From the NCBI GenBank assembly GCA_963778075.1, contig CAVZTJ010000019.1:1-64000 (forward strand): a stretch of 64,000 nt of DNA. Direction: 5' to 3'. The notes under the pieces are model-generated. The model did no database searches, was not told where the DNA came from, and was given only the letters and a program-made list of their open reading frames with translations. Shown piece after piece: positions 40,420 to 48,824 of this stretch; the stretch's first letter is position 1; every line of letters starts with the position of its first letter. The position numbers and the translations under genes are program-made. The stretch is from JASHPR01 sp963778075 (GTDB lineage: Bacteria; Actinomycetota; Actinomycetes; Streptosporangiales; Streptosporangiaceae).

Positions 40420-41160
40420 TTGAGTATCGTGCTGCTGCTCACGGACGCGCCAGAGCCCGCCGCCGAGATTCTTCCCTCACTGAGCCTGCTGTCCCACGAC
40501 GTCAGGACCGCGCCCGCTTCGGCGACCGCGGCCGACGGCGGCTCCGGCACCGACGCGATCCTGGTCGACGCCCGGCGGGACCTGGTTCAGGTCAGGCGGC
40601 TGCTCCGGCTGCTGCACGGCGCGGAGATGGCCGTGCCGGTGCTGGCCATCGTCACCGAGGGCGGCTGGGCCGCGGTGACCGCCGACTGGGGCGCGGACGA
40701 CGTGATCCTGTACACCGCCGGGCCCGGCGAGGTCGACGCCAGGCTGCGCCTCGCGATCGGCCGCATGGCGCCGGCGGCTTCCAGCGAGATCCGCTCGGGC
40801 GACCTGGTTATCGACGAACCGACGTATTCGGTACGGTTGCGCGGTCACACCCTCGACCTAACGTTCAAGGAATTCGAATTGCTGAAGTTCCTGGCCCAGC
40901 ACCCCGGGCGGGTTTTTGCCCGGTCCCAGCTGCTACAGGAGGTCTGGGGATACGACTACTTCGGTGGCACCCGGACCGTCGACGTGCACGTGCGCAGGCT
41001 GCGGGCAAAGCTCGGTGCCGAGCATGAGGCCCTGATCGGCACCGTCCGCAACGTCGGGTACCGCTTCGTCCCGGTTAAGGGCGATGACGGCAACCATCTC
41101 GAAGCCCGCAAAGACCGACCCCCCGGCGTCCAGGCGCGCCCGGCTCATGCCGAGGTCTGA
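40420..41160 (+). CDS. glnR: Nitrogen-response regulator GlnR
   Basis: A 246-residue OmpR-type regulator nearly identical in plan to actinomycete GlnR: atypical receiver (VLLLTDAPEPAAEILPSL, DAILVDARRDL, VTEGGWAAVTADWGADDV) and a winged helix (LDLTFKEFELLKFLAQHPGRVFARSQLLQEVWGYDYFGG, RTVDVHVRRLRAKLG, GTVRNVGYRF). GlnR controls glnA, amtB and nitrate genes. The TTG at 40420 is chosen because GGAGG lies ten bases before it and the product then starts LSIVLLLT as in other GlnR proteins. Overlaps mshD by 14 bases; same pairing as Rv0818-Rv0819. Confidence 0.92.
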   Translation: MSIVLLLTDAPEPAAEILPSLSLLSHDVRTAPASATAADGGSGTDAILVDARRDLVQVRRLLRLLHGAEMAVPVLAIVTEGGWAAVTADWGADDVILYTAGPGEVDARLRLAIGRMAPAASSEIRSGDLVIDEPTYSVRLRGHTLDLTFKEFELLKFLAQHPGRVFARSQLLQEVWGYDYFGGTRTVDVHVRRLRAKLGAEHEALIGTVRNVGYRFVPVKGDDGNHLEARKDRPPGVQARPAHAEV

Positions 41161-42130
41161 CGGCCAGGGGGCGCCCGGGGCGCCCGGGGCGAGCGCGCCG
41201 GCGATCACGGTTCGGGGGAAGCTCACCCAGGCCGAGGCGCAGGACGTGCTCGGGCTGGTCCGGGCCGCCACGGAACAGGATGGCGTCGGCCCGCTGTCCG
41301 AGCACGTCATGCTGCACCTTAGGTACGGCGGCGACCCGCGGGCCCGCAACCTGCTGCTCACCAGCAACGGCGAGGTGGCCGGTTACGCCCACCTGGACCC
41401 GACGGATCCGGTGGAGGGCCCGAGCGGCGAGCTGGTCATCCACCCCGAGCACCGCGGCGAGGGCCTGGGCCTGCTGCTGACCCGCGCGCTGGTCACCGAG
41501 GCCGGGGAACGGCCGTTGCGGCTGTGGGCACACGGCGATCTGCCCGCCGCCGCCCGGCTTGCTGCCGCGGCCGGGTTCGAGCGGGTGCGCGCCCTGTGGA
41601 AGATGCGGCGCTCCCTGCAGTCCGAGCCCGACCGGCCGCAGGTCGCCGACGGCGTGACGGTCCGGACGTTCGTGGCCGGCCGGGACGAGGACGCGTGGAC
41701 GGATCTCAACGCCCGGGCGTTCGCCCGCCATCTCGAGCAGGGTGCCTGGACGCGCGAGGATCTGGACCTGCGAGAACGGGAACCGTGGTTCGATCCGGAG
41801 GGATTCTTCCTGGCTGAGCGGGGCTCCAAGCTCGTCGGATTTCACTGGACGAAGATCCACGGCTCCGGGGATGCGGAATCCGGTGACCACGAGCCGATCG
41901 GCGAGGTGTACGTCGTCGGAGTCGACCCCAACGAGCGCGGCACTGGCCTCGGCCGTGCGCTCACCCTGATCGGGCTCCGCTACCTGCGCGGCAGAGGCCT
42001 GCCGCAGGTGATGCTGTATGTGGACGAATCCAACACGCCTGCGATCAGGCTCTACGAATCACTGGGCTTCACCCACACCGATACCGACGTCATGTTCGCC
42101 AACGGCCCGGTGAGCAGCCATGACACGTAG
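41147..42130 (+). CDS. mshD: Mycothiol synthase
   Basis: A 327-residue enzyme with two GNAT domains that acetylates Cys-GlcN-Ins with acetyl-CoA to complete mycothiol. First domain: VIHPEHRGEGLGLLLTRAL; second: GEVYVVGVDPNERGTGLGRALTLIGLRYL and VMLYVDESNTPAIRLYESLGF, the acetyl-CoA sites. ATG 41147 overlaps glnR; an ATG at 41084 would add 21 residues and has a close AAGGGCG, so the start is not certain. Marks the organism as a mycothiol-producing actinobacterium. Confidence 0.93.
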   Translation: MPRSDGQGAPGAPGASAPAITVRGKLTQAEAQDVLGLVRAATEQDGVGPLSEHVMLHLRYGGDPRARNLLLTSNGEVAGYAHLDPTDPVEGPSGELVIHPEHRGEGLGLLLTRALVTEAGERPLRLWAHGDLPAAARLAAAAGFERVRALWKMRRSLQSEPDRPQVADGVTVRTFVAGRDEDAWTDLNARAFARHLEQGAWTREDLDLREREPWFDPEGFFLAERGSKLVGFHWTKIHGSGDAESGDHEPIGEVYVVGVDPNERGTGLGRALTLIGLRYLRGRGLPQVMLYVDESNTPAIRLYESLGFTHTDTDVMFANGPVSSHDT

Positions 42131-42182
42131 GCGGGTCTGACCTGATCGGGCCGGGGGCCAGCGGGTGAGTAGCTCCGCCGGA

Positions 42183-42368
42183 CTAGTTGGAGACCGTCGC
42201 GCCGGCCACCGGGCGCAGGCCAAGAACCTGGTCGAGCTCCTCGGCCGTCAGCGGCCGGTCGCTCGCCGCCACGGCGCTGAGCACCTCGGCGTACAAGTCG
42301 ATCTCTTCGAGCGCTACGCGATCGTGGACGCGCAGGTCCAGATGCTCTCGCAACGCGCCCACCTCCAT
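42183..42368 (-). CDS. Small protein of unknown function
   Basis: 61 residues: EVGALREHLDLRVHDRVALEEIDLYAEVLSAVAASDRPLTAEELDQVLGL is compact and amphipathic, with the acidic/hydrophobic pattern of small actinobacterial helix-loop proteins, and codon use has a strong third-position GC bias. No SD before ATG 42368, so it may be leaderless. No family recognised with confidence. Flanks: mshD converging from the left and a carbonic anhydrase gene upstream. Confidence 0.5.
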   Translation of the reverse strand: MEVGALREHLDLRVHDRVALEEIDLYAEVLSAVAASDRPLTAEELDQVLGLRPVAGATVSN

Positions 42369-42502
42369 TGCCGAGCGGATTCGCGGAAGCCTGAGATCAG
42401 GTTACGGCGCCACCCCATTGCCGCGCATGACTCATCGGGATCATTTCCAGAACCATCTTCTAGTAACGCATACCCAGATCCTGGGCTCCTCATTCAGCGG
42501 AT

Positions 42503-43036
42503 TCAGCCGTTCCGCTCTGACCAGGCAACATCCCGGTGGCGACCCGCCCTGGCGACGTAGTTGACGGCCGAGTCGGCGAACGACGCGCGATCTGCGTCGG
42601 TTAGTTCCCGGACCACCCGCCCCGGTACCCCGGCGAACAGAACCCCGGCCGGGACGCTCGCGCCGGGCCGGACCACGGAGCCTGCCGCGACCAGGGTGCC
42701 GGCCCCGACCCGGGCGCCGCCGAGCACGATCGCGCCCATCCCGATCAGGGCGCCCGCCCCGACGTGCGCACCGTGCACGGTGGCGTGATGGCCCAGGCTG
42801 ACCCGCTCCTCTAGCACGGCAGGCTCCCCTGCGTCCACGTGCATGCAGCAGAGGTCCTGGATGTTGCACTCCGGGCCCACCACGATCTCATCGTCATCGG
42901 CCCGCAGCACGGCCCCGTACCAGATGTTCGCGGCGCGGCCGATCGTGACCCGGCCCACGACCACGGCGGTGGGAGCGATCCAGGCCGCCGGGTCCACCGA
43001 AGGCACGAAGTCGCGCAACGATCCCAGCAAGCCCAT
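42503..43036 (-). CDS. Gamma-class carbonic anhydrase family protein
   Basis: A 177-residue left-handed beta-helix trimer-forming protein. Hexapeptide repeats run through the middle (TIGRAANIWYGAVLRADDDEI, SLGHHATVHGAHVGAGALIG), and the zinc ligands fit MHVDAGE and GHHATVHGA (three His). Known relatives hydrate CO2 or act as related acyltransferases. ATG 43036 has a strong GGGAGGAG. Upstream 43037-43400 holds no gene (see that entry). Confidence 0.87.
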   Translation of the reverse strand: MGLLGSLRDFVPSVDPAAWIAPTAVVVGRVTIGRAANIWYGAVLRADDDEIVVGPECNIQDLCCMHVDAGEPAVLEERVSLGHHATVHGAHVGAGALIGMGAIVLGGARVGAGTLVAAGSVVRPGASVPAGVLFAGVPGRVVRELTDADRASFADSAVNYVARAGRHRDVAWSERNG

Positions 43037-43400
43037 GGATGCTCCTCCCCGCGGCTGCCCCGCCGCTCCCCGCGGTACTCGCGCCGCGCCCTCGCCCGGG
43101 CAGAGGATCCGCTCCGCGCGGCAGTCGCGCCGCGCTCTCGCCGGGGCGGAGGGTACTGCCTCGTTGGCCTCGACCAATCCAGACATAACCGGATACTCAG
43201 CCGTTTCGGTTGCGCGGACGGTCCTTCGCGACAAGAGTCGTGGCGTCATTCCATAAAAGCCGCGCTCGGCCCGCAACCCGGCAGGACCCCAGCTGTCGGA
43301 CGGGTCGCCAACAGTAGACCACATCCGCAGATCTGGCCAGCCCCCGAGCGGCCACCAGCCGCACGGCCAGATCTGCCTGACCCATCTGACGGGTGAAATC
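43037..43400. other. Intergenic region with a degenerate direct repeat
   Basis: 364 bases without a gene between the divergent carbonic anhydrase and DivIVA-like genes. A 28-base segment beginning TCGCGCCGCGCCCTCGC near 43079 recurs with a few changes near 43125 (46-base period). Both promoters must lie here; GACGGGTGA before 43401 is the DivIVA-like ribosome site. Nothing else is evident. Confidence 0.6.
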
Positions 43401-44696
43401 ATGACCGAGCACACCGACCACGCCACCGACCTGGGACAGGAAGAGTTCGAGCTTGAGAGGCGCGGCTACAGCCGTCGGCAGGTAGATGAGTTCGCGGCGA
43501 AGACCCGCAACCACTCCCGTGACCTTGAGAACAGGCTGTCGCACGCCCTTGACGAAAATGAGCGGATCAGGCTTGAGCTCTCCGCTGCGCGGCAGGCGGC
43601 CGGCGGCTGGCCAGCACACGAGGAGATCAGCGAGCGCGTCGGGCAGATCCTGAAGCTGGCCGACGAGGAGGCCAAGTCCCAGCGCGACCGCACCAGCGAG
43701 GAGATCGCGAAGCAGCGGTCGGACGCCAAGGCGGAGACCGACCGGATGCGCGCCGAGGCCAAGCAGGAGACCGACAAGTTCCGGGCCGAGGCCCAGAGCC
43801 AGGCCGAGCGCATGCTGCGCGCAGCCCAGGAGCAGGCGGAGAACTCGGTTGCCAGCGCCAGGGCCGAGGCGGAGAAGACGCGGAACGCGGCGCGCGCCGA
43901 GGCCGAGCGCTCGATCACCGACGCGCACAAGCAGGCGGAGACCGCCGTGGGCACCGCCAAGGCCCAGGCCAAGCAGGTGCTCGACGAGGCGACCGCGCGA
44001 GCGACCGCGATTCACGACGGTGCGGAGCGCCGCCTCAACCTGCTCATGTCCCGGCACACCGAGGCGATCAGGCGGCTGACGGAGATCCGCGACGTGGTCA
44101 CCACCCTGGTCGCCGGCGAGGTCGCCCGCGGCTCGCTCGAGGAAGAGGTCGAGAAGGCGGTCGCGAACGCGATCGGCGACAACAAGGCGGCTGGCCGCCC
44201 GGCTGGCCCTGGCGGTCCTGCTGGCCCTGGCGGTCCTGCTGGCCCTGGCGGTCCTGCTGGCCCTGGCGGTCCTGCTGGCCCTGGCGGTCCCGTTGGACCC
44301 GCCGGTCCGGGCGGTCCTGGCGGTCCGGCCGAGGGCAGGCACGCTCCCGTTGGGCCAGCGGTCCAGGCCGGTCCGGCCGGTCCTGCCGGTGCCGGTCCTG
44401 GCGGTCCGGCTCCCGGCGCGGCGCCGGCCCAGGCCCCAGCTGCCCCCGTTATCGGCCAGCAGGTGCCCGGACGCGTCCAGCCAGGCCCGAGGACCCAGCC
44501 GACGGGCGCCAAGCCAGCCGAGGTCTCCGGCGCGGGCAACGGATCGGGCGCCCGGGTGCCGAACGGCGCCGCGGAGACTCACGCAGCCGCCGCCCGCCCG
44601 GCGGGCCCCGCCGAGGGCGCGCGGCACGCCGCAGGTGGCGACAGGCCGGAGACGGGCGAGGACACCGCGGACAACGTCCACATTATCCCGGAATGA
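43401..44696 (+). CDS. DivIVA-like coiled-coil protein with collagen-like tail
   Basis: A 431-residue cytoskeletal-type protein. Residues 12-60 resemble the DivIVA membrane-binding start (FELERRGYSRRQVDEFAAKT); 70-260 are a long Ala/Glu/Lys-rich coiled coil (KAETDRMRAEAKQETDKFRA and similar); 265-320 are collagen-like PAGPGG repeats; the rest is Pro/Ala-rich disordered sequence with a conserved acidic end (VHIIPE). Such proteins organise polar growth or septation in actinomycetes. ATG 43401. The repeat is made of 18-bp tandem units, so length probably varies between strains. Confidence 0.8.
   Translation: MTEHTDHATDLGQEEFELERRGYSRRQVDEFAAKTRNHSRDLENRLSHALDENERIRLELSAARQAAGGWPAHEEISERVGQILKLADEEAKSQRDRTSEEIAKQRSDAKAETDRMRAEAKQETDKFRAEAQSQAERMLRAAQEQAENSVASARAEAEKTRNAARAEAERSITDAHKQAETAVGTAKAQAKQVLDEATARATAIHDGAERRLNLLMSRHTEAIRRLTEIRDVVTTLVAGEVARGSLEEEVEKAVANAIGDNKAAGRPAGPGGPAGPGGPAGPGGPAGPGGPAGPGGPVGPAGPGGPGGPAEGRHAPVGPAVQAGPAGPAGAGPGGPAPGAAPAQAPAAPVIGQQVPGRVQPGPRTQPTGAKPAEVSGAGNGSGARVPNGAAETHAAAARPAGPAEGARHAAGGDRPETGEDTADNVHIIPE
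44205..44291. repeat. 18-bp tandem repeat coding PAGPGG
   Basis: GGCCCTGGCGGTCCTGCT repeats four times exactly from 44205 to 44276, with a partial fifth copy to 44291. In frame within the DivIVA-like gene, giving collagen-like Gly-Pro repeats. Confidence 0.9.
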
Positions 44697-44753
44697 CCTG
44701 ATCCTCGGTCCCCAGGACCGGCCCAGTTCCGCGTACAGCCAGGGGCCAGGCTC

Positions 44754-44803
44754 CATGGATGTACCAAAAGACGGGTTATAGCCCGTCAAACGGTACATTC
44801 ATG
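44754..44803. repeat. 50-bp hairpin element, copy 1
   Basis: CATGGATGTACC-AAAA-GACGGG-TTATAG-CCCGTC-AAAC-GGTACATTCATG: a 12-bp outer stem (one G:T), an AAAA/AAAC internal loop and a 6-bp inner stem. A second copy of equal length is at 57831-57880 with the same internal loops but a changed inner stem. Lies between converging genes 43401-44696 and 44915-45496. Confidence 0.8.
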
Positions 44804-44914
44804 CGCCGGGCCCCTGTTTGCGGTCTGCGCCGTCGGCCCTGCTTGCGCCCAGCGCCGGGTGCCCTGCTGCGCCTGTCGCACATGAACCGCCTGGCGCGGC
44901 GGCTCCTGTTTGCC

Positions 44915-45496
44915 TTAGTCGTTGAAGGTCTGCACGGTCGGGGCGCCAGAGTTCCAGGTGGCGATCAGCGAGGAGACGTCGGAGCCTTCGCTGAAGTCCA
45001 CGCGCAGCCAGCCCGCCGCCGACCACGTCTGGACCGAGAACCCGGCCGCCGGGGTCGCGGCGACCAGTTGCGCCGATGTCGCCGCGACCAGCAGGGTCAC
45101 GTGACCACCGGTGAGCGCATAGCTACGCACGACCCCAGAACCCGGGCTCCTGCCCGGGCGGGACGGCGCGGGCGCAGGGGCCGGCGAAGCGGAGCCGGGT
45201 GACGGGCTGCCGGACGGCGAAGCGGAATCGCTGGGGCTCGGCGAAGGCGGGGCTCCGGGCCGTGGCGTGGGCGTTCCGGCGGCGAGGACCGGGGCTGGCT
45301 GCCCGCCGCTCACCGCGTCTCGCAGCACAACCTGCGCGCCGAGCCAGGCGAGCGCGACGGCGGCGGCGGTGCCCGCGGCCCACGCCGCGGTACCGCTGAT
45401 CAGGCGCCCCGGCCGACCCAGGCGGCTTGGCCGACCCAAGCGGCTCGGCCGACCCGGCTCGCCCGGCCGACCCGACCGGCCAGGCCGTCCCGTCAT
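44915..45496 (-). CDS. Membrane-anchored protein of unknown function
   Basis: 193 residues: N-terminus of Arg-Pro-Gly repeats (RPGRSGRPGEPGRPSRLGRP), one membrane helix (AAWAAGTAAAVALAWLGAQVV), a Pro/Ser-rich linker and a C-terminal beta domain (SYALTGGHVTLLVAATSAQLVAATPAAGFSVQTWSAAGWLRVDF) probably outside the cell. GGTGG precedes ATG 45496. It is divergent from the two-component genes and may be their sensor partner or target. No family recognised. Confidence 0.65.
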   Translation of the reverse strand: MTGRPGRSGRPGEPGRPSRLGRPSRLGRPGRLISGTAAWAAGTAAAVALAWLGAQVVLRDAVSGGQPAPVLAAGTPTPRPGAPPSPSPSDSASPSGSPSPGSASPAPAPAPSRPGRSPGSGVVRSYALTGGHVTLLVAATSAQLVAATPAAGFSVQTWSAAGWLRVDFSEGSDVSSLIATWNSGAPTVQTFND

Positions 45497-45556
45497 TAAC
45501 CACCGCACATCGCCAATATTGCAGCAATCAATCGCGAAAGGCGTACGGTTCGATTC

Positions 45557-46246
45557 ATGGCCCGGGTGCTCGTCATCGAGGACGACCCGCTGGTGAGATC
45601 CGCGGTCATCGGCGACCTGGCGAACCGCGAGCACGCGGTCCGCAGCGCGGGCACGGCGCTGGACGGGCTGCGTGAGCTGAGCCACCATCCGCCCGAGGTG
45701 ATCGTGCTCGACCTCGGCCTGCCCGACCTCGACGGCCGCCAGGCGCTGCGGATGATGCGGGCGGTGTCGGCGGTTCCGGTGATCGTCGCGACCGCCTGCG
45801 ACGAGGAATCCGAGATCGTCCGCCTGCTCAACGCCGGCGCCGACGACTATCTGGTCAAGCCGTTCTCCTGCGAGCATCTGGCGGCGCGCATCGCCGCGGT
45901 GCTGCGCCGTAACGGGGCGGCCGATGGCGGCGACGGCGGCCATCAGGTGCTGACGGTCGGCGGCCTCCGGGTGGATCTGGCCGCCCGGGAGGCGAGCCTC
46001 GACGGCAGGCCGCTGCAGCTGAGCCGGCGCGAGTTCGACCTGCTTGGGTACCTCGCCGCGCGCCCGGACCAGGTGGTGGCCCGGCGTGAGCTGCTCTCCG
46101 ACGTGTGGCACCAGTCCTACGGGGATGACCAGACCATCGACGTGCACGTGTCCTGGCTGCGCCGCAAGCTCGGCGAGAGCGCGGCGGCCCCGCGCTACCT
46201 GCACACCGTCCGCGGGGTCGGCGTGAAGCTGGCCAGCCCGCGGTGA
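45557..46246 (+). CDS. OmpR-family response regulator
   Basis: A 229-residue regulator: receiver (VLVIEDDPLVR, phosphoacceptor in VIVLDLGLPDLDG, KPFS switch) and winged helix (LSRREFDLLGYLAARPDQVVARRELLSDVWHQ, TIDVHVSWLRRKLG, TVRGVGVKL). ATG 45557. The stop overlaps the histidine kinase start by four bases (GTGA), so both are made together. Confidence 0.92.
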   Translation: MARVLVIEDDPLVRSAVIGDLANREHAVRSAGTALDGLRELSHHPPEVIVLDLGLPDLDGRQALRMMRAVSAVPVIVATACDEESEIVRLLNAGADDYLVKPFSCEHLAARIAAVLRRNGAADGGDGGHQVLTVGGLRVDLAAREASLDGRPLQLSRREFDLLGYLAARPDQVVARRELLSDVWHQSYGDDQTIDVHVSWLRRKLGESAAAPRYLHTVRGVGVKLASPR

Positions 46247-47607
46247 GGCGCACGCTGGCCCTGGTCTGTGCCGCGGTGACCTCGATGGTCGCGCTCGCGT
46301 TCCTGATCCCGCTGGCCCTGCTCGTCCGGCAGATCGCGCAGGACAACGCGCTGCGCAGCGCCCAGTTCCAGGCTGCCTCGATCGAGCCGGTGCTAGCGGT
46401 CACCACCAGCCGGGCCGGCCTGTCCAGGGCCATCGACGCCGCGCAGGCGGGCGGGGACGGCAGGCTGGCCGTCTACCTCACCGAACCAGCCGGGGGACGT
46501 GACGTGCTGGTCGCCGGAAGCGGTCAGGCCGACCCGGCCGATCTGGCCCGGGCCGTCGCGTCGGCACGGTCGTTCACGGTGCCACGGCCGGGCGGGTACG
46601 TGGTGTTCCAGCCGGTGGCGCTCGGTGGCGGCAGGCTCGCGGTGATCGAGGCGTTCGTTCCCGGCGCAGACCTGACCCGCGGCGTGGCGCTGTCCTGGGC
46701 GGTGATGGCCGCGGTCGCGGTGGCGCTCGTCGCGGTCTCGGTGCTGCTCGCCGACCGGCTGGCCGCCCAGGTCACCGGTGCCGCACGGCGGCTCGCCACG
46801 GCCGCGGCCGCGCTCGGTGGCGGCGACCTGACCGCGCGCAGCGAGGTGTCGGGACCGCCGGAGCTCACCGCGGCGGCTGCCGCGTTCAACGCCATGGCCG
46901 AGCGGCTCAGCCGGATGATCACAGCGGAGCGGGTGATGGCCGCCGACCTGCCGCACCGGCTGCGCACCCCGCTGACCGCGCTGCGGATGAACGCCGGCGC
47001 GCTCGGGCCGGGCCGGGCCGAGGACGAGACCAGGCTGGCCGTCACCCAGATGGAGCAGGAGGTCGACAAGATCATCCGTGCCGCCCGGCGCCCGGCGCTC
47101 GGCGAGCCGTCGAGCTGCGACGCCGCCGAGGTGCTGGCCGAGCGGATGGACTTCTGGTCAGCGCTGGCCGACGACCAGCTCAGGGCGTGGCACCTGGTCG
47201 GCGCGGACCAGCCGGTGCCCGTGCCGGTGGCAAGGCAGGACCTGATCGCGGCCGGCGACGCCCTGCTCGGCAACGTCTTCCTGCACACCGCGGAGGGCAC
47301 GGAATTCGCGGTGACGCTGCACGCCGGCGACGGCGTCGTGGCCATCTTCTTCGCCGACGCCGGGCCCGGGATCGCCGACCCCGGCGCGGCGCTGCAGCGC
47401 GGCCGCAGCGGCCGCGGATCGACCGGGCTTGGCCTGGACATCGCCCGGCGGGTCGCCGAGTCCACCGGCGGCGAGCTGCGGATCGACCGGTCCGCCCTTG
47501 GCGGCGCGCAGGTCCAGATGTGGCTGCGCACCGGTGGCCCGCCGCCGTCCCGCGGCCGCAGGGCCGGCGGCAGGCGGCGGCTTAGCAGGCGCTCAGCCAT
47601 CGATTAA
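46243..47607 (+). CDS. Sensor histidine kinase
   Basis: A 454-residue kinase: two membrane helices (about 5-28 and 147-170) around a short extracellular sensor, a HAMP segment, the H-box DLPHRLRTPLTALRMN (a CseC-like variant), and a catalytic domain with ADAGPGIADP and GSTGLGLDIARRVAEST. GTG 46243. Partner is the response regulator just upstream; the stimulus is unknown, but cell-envelope stress is plausible by analogy with CseBC-like systems. Confidence 0.88.
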   Translation: MRRTLALVCAAVTSMVALAFLIPLALLVRQIAQDNALRSAQFQAASIEPVLAVTTSRAGLSRAIDAAQAGGDGRLAVYLTEPAGGRDVLVAGSGQADPADLARAVASARSFTVPRPGGYVVFQPVALGGGRLAVIEAFVPGADLTRGVALSWAVMAAVAVALVAVSVLLADRLAAQVTGAARRLATAAAALGGGDLTARSEVSGPPELTAAAAAFNAMAERLSRMITAERVMAADLPHRLRTPLTALRMNAGALGPGRAEDETRLAVTQMEQEVDKIIRAARRPALGEPSSCDAAEVLAERMDFWSALADDQLRAWHLVGADQPVPVPVARQDLIAAGDALLGNVFLHTAEGTEFAVTLHAGDGVVAIFFADAGPGIADPGAALQRGRSGRGSTGLGLDIARRVAESTGGELRIDRSALGGAQVQMWLRTGGPPPSRGRRAGGRRRLSRRSAID

Positions 47608-47732
47608 GGGGGCCTTAACGCTCAGCCACTCCCCGGTCGGGCTGCGTGACGCGCGCCTAGCGTGGCTCGCGTTCACAGGCTCGTGGAACCCGCCCGCGGG
47701 ACCCTGGAACCTGACCGAGGGGTGACGCCGCG

Positions 47733-48817
47733 ATGGGCAGGCCGCACGGACGCCGCGAGAACATCAGCAGCAACAATGATGGGCGCCGAGACGGGCGGCC
47801 GCGTCCGGCCCGCGTGCGGCGGCGCGGTGTGGCGGGATTCCTGCCGGCGATCGTGATGGCGGCGGTCCTCGCCGCTGGGGGCACCCGTCGCCCTCCCCGA
47901 GCCAGACGGCCGGGACCACCGCTGGCTTCGCCCCGTACGTGGACACCAGCCTGTTCCCGCCGTTCAGCCTGACCAGCGTGGCCGCCAGCACCGGGGTCAA
48001 GCAGTTCAACCTGGCGTTCGTTGTGTCCGGCGGCAGCTGCACCCCGGAATGGGGCGGCACCACGGCGATCGGCGGCAACCCGGTCGCCGCCGAGATCAGC
48101 GCGCTGCGCGCGATGGGCGGGGACGTCCGGGTCTCGTTCGGCGGTGAGGACGGCAGTGAGCTGGCCCAGACCTGCACCAGCGTCTCCCAGCTCGCCGCCG
48201 CCTACCAGCAGGTGATCTCCGCCTACGGCCTGAACAAGATCGATTTCGATATCGAGGGCGCCGCGATCGACGACACCGCGGCCAACGCCGTCAGGGACCA
48301 GGCCCTGGCCCAGCTTGAGGCGCAGGACCCTGGCTTGCAGGTGTCGTTCACCCTCCCGGTGGAGCCGTCCGGGCTGACCCAGGACGGCATCAACCTGCTG
48401 ACCGGCGCGGTATCAGCCGGCGTCAAGATCGCCGCAGTCAACGTGATGGCCATGGACTTCGGCGACGCCAGCGCCCCGGATCCGGCCACGATGATGGGCA
48501 CCTACGCCATCGACGCGGCCACGGCCACCGACGCGCAGCTCGCGGGCGTGCTCGGCATCAGCGACGCAGCGGCCTGGGCGAAGGTCGCGGTAACCCCGAT
48601 GATCGGCCAGAACGACCAGACCGACGAGGTCTTCACGATTGCCGACGCCCAGCAGCTCGAGGCGTTTGCGGCGGCCAAGCACCTGGCCTGGCTGTCGATG
48701 TGGTCGGCTGGGCGGGACCAGGAATGCTCCGGCGGCGTGGACACCGCCGCGCAGCCGACCTGCAGCGGCATCGTGCAGACGCCGCAGCAGTTCATGGAGA
48801 CCCTGGGCCAGTTCTGA
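47733..48817 (+). pseudogene. GH18 chitinase, frameshift after the signal peptide
   Basis: The signal peptide (RRRGVAGFLPAIVMAAVLAAGG) is in one frame from ATG 47733; the mature enzyme (SPSPSQTAGTTAGFAPYVDT onward) is in another. The shift falls in GGGGG at 47877-47881; one extra G would restore a 362-residue protein. The catalytic domain is intact, with the GH18 motif KIDFDIEG (acid Glu) and AVNVMAMDFGD. No chitin-binding module is present. A GTG at 47939 could start a shortened cytosolic form. Sequencing error or phase variation cannot be excluded. Confidence 0.75.
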
Positions 48818-48824
48818 GCGGTCC

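Noticed and set aside
43301..43401. Upstream start for the gamma carbonic anhydrase in a longer minus-strand frame
   Set aside because: The longer frame covers the divergent promoter region; GGGAGGAG before ATG 43036 marks the true start.
44205..44291. Possible CRISPR or satellite array
   Set aside because: An 18-bp coding tandem repeat for PAGPGG with no spacers.
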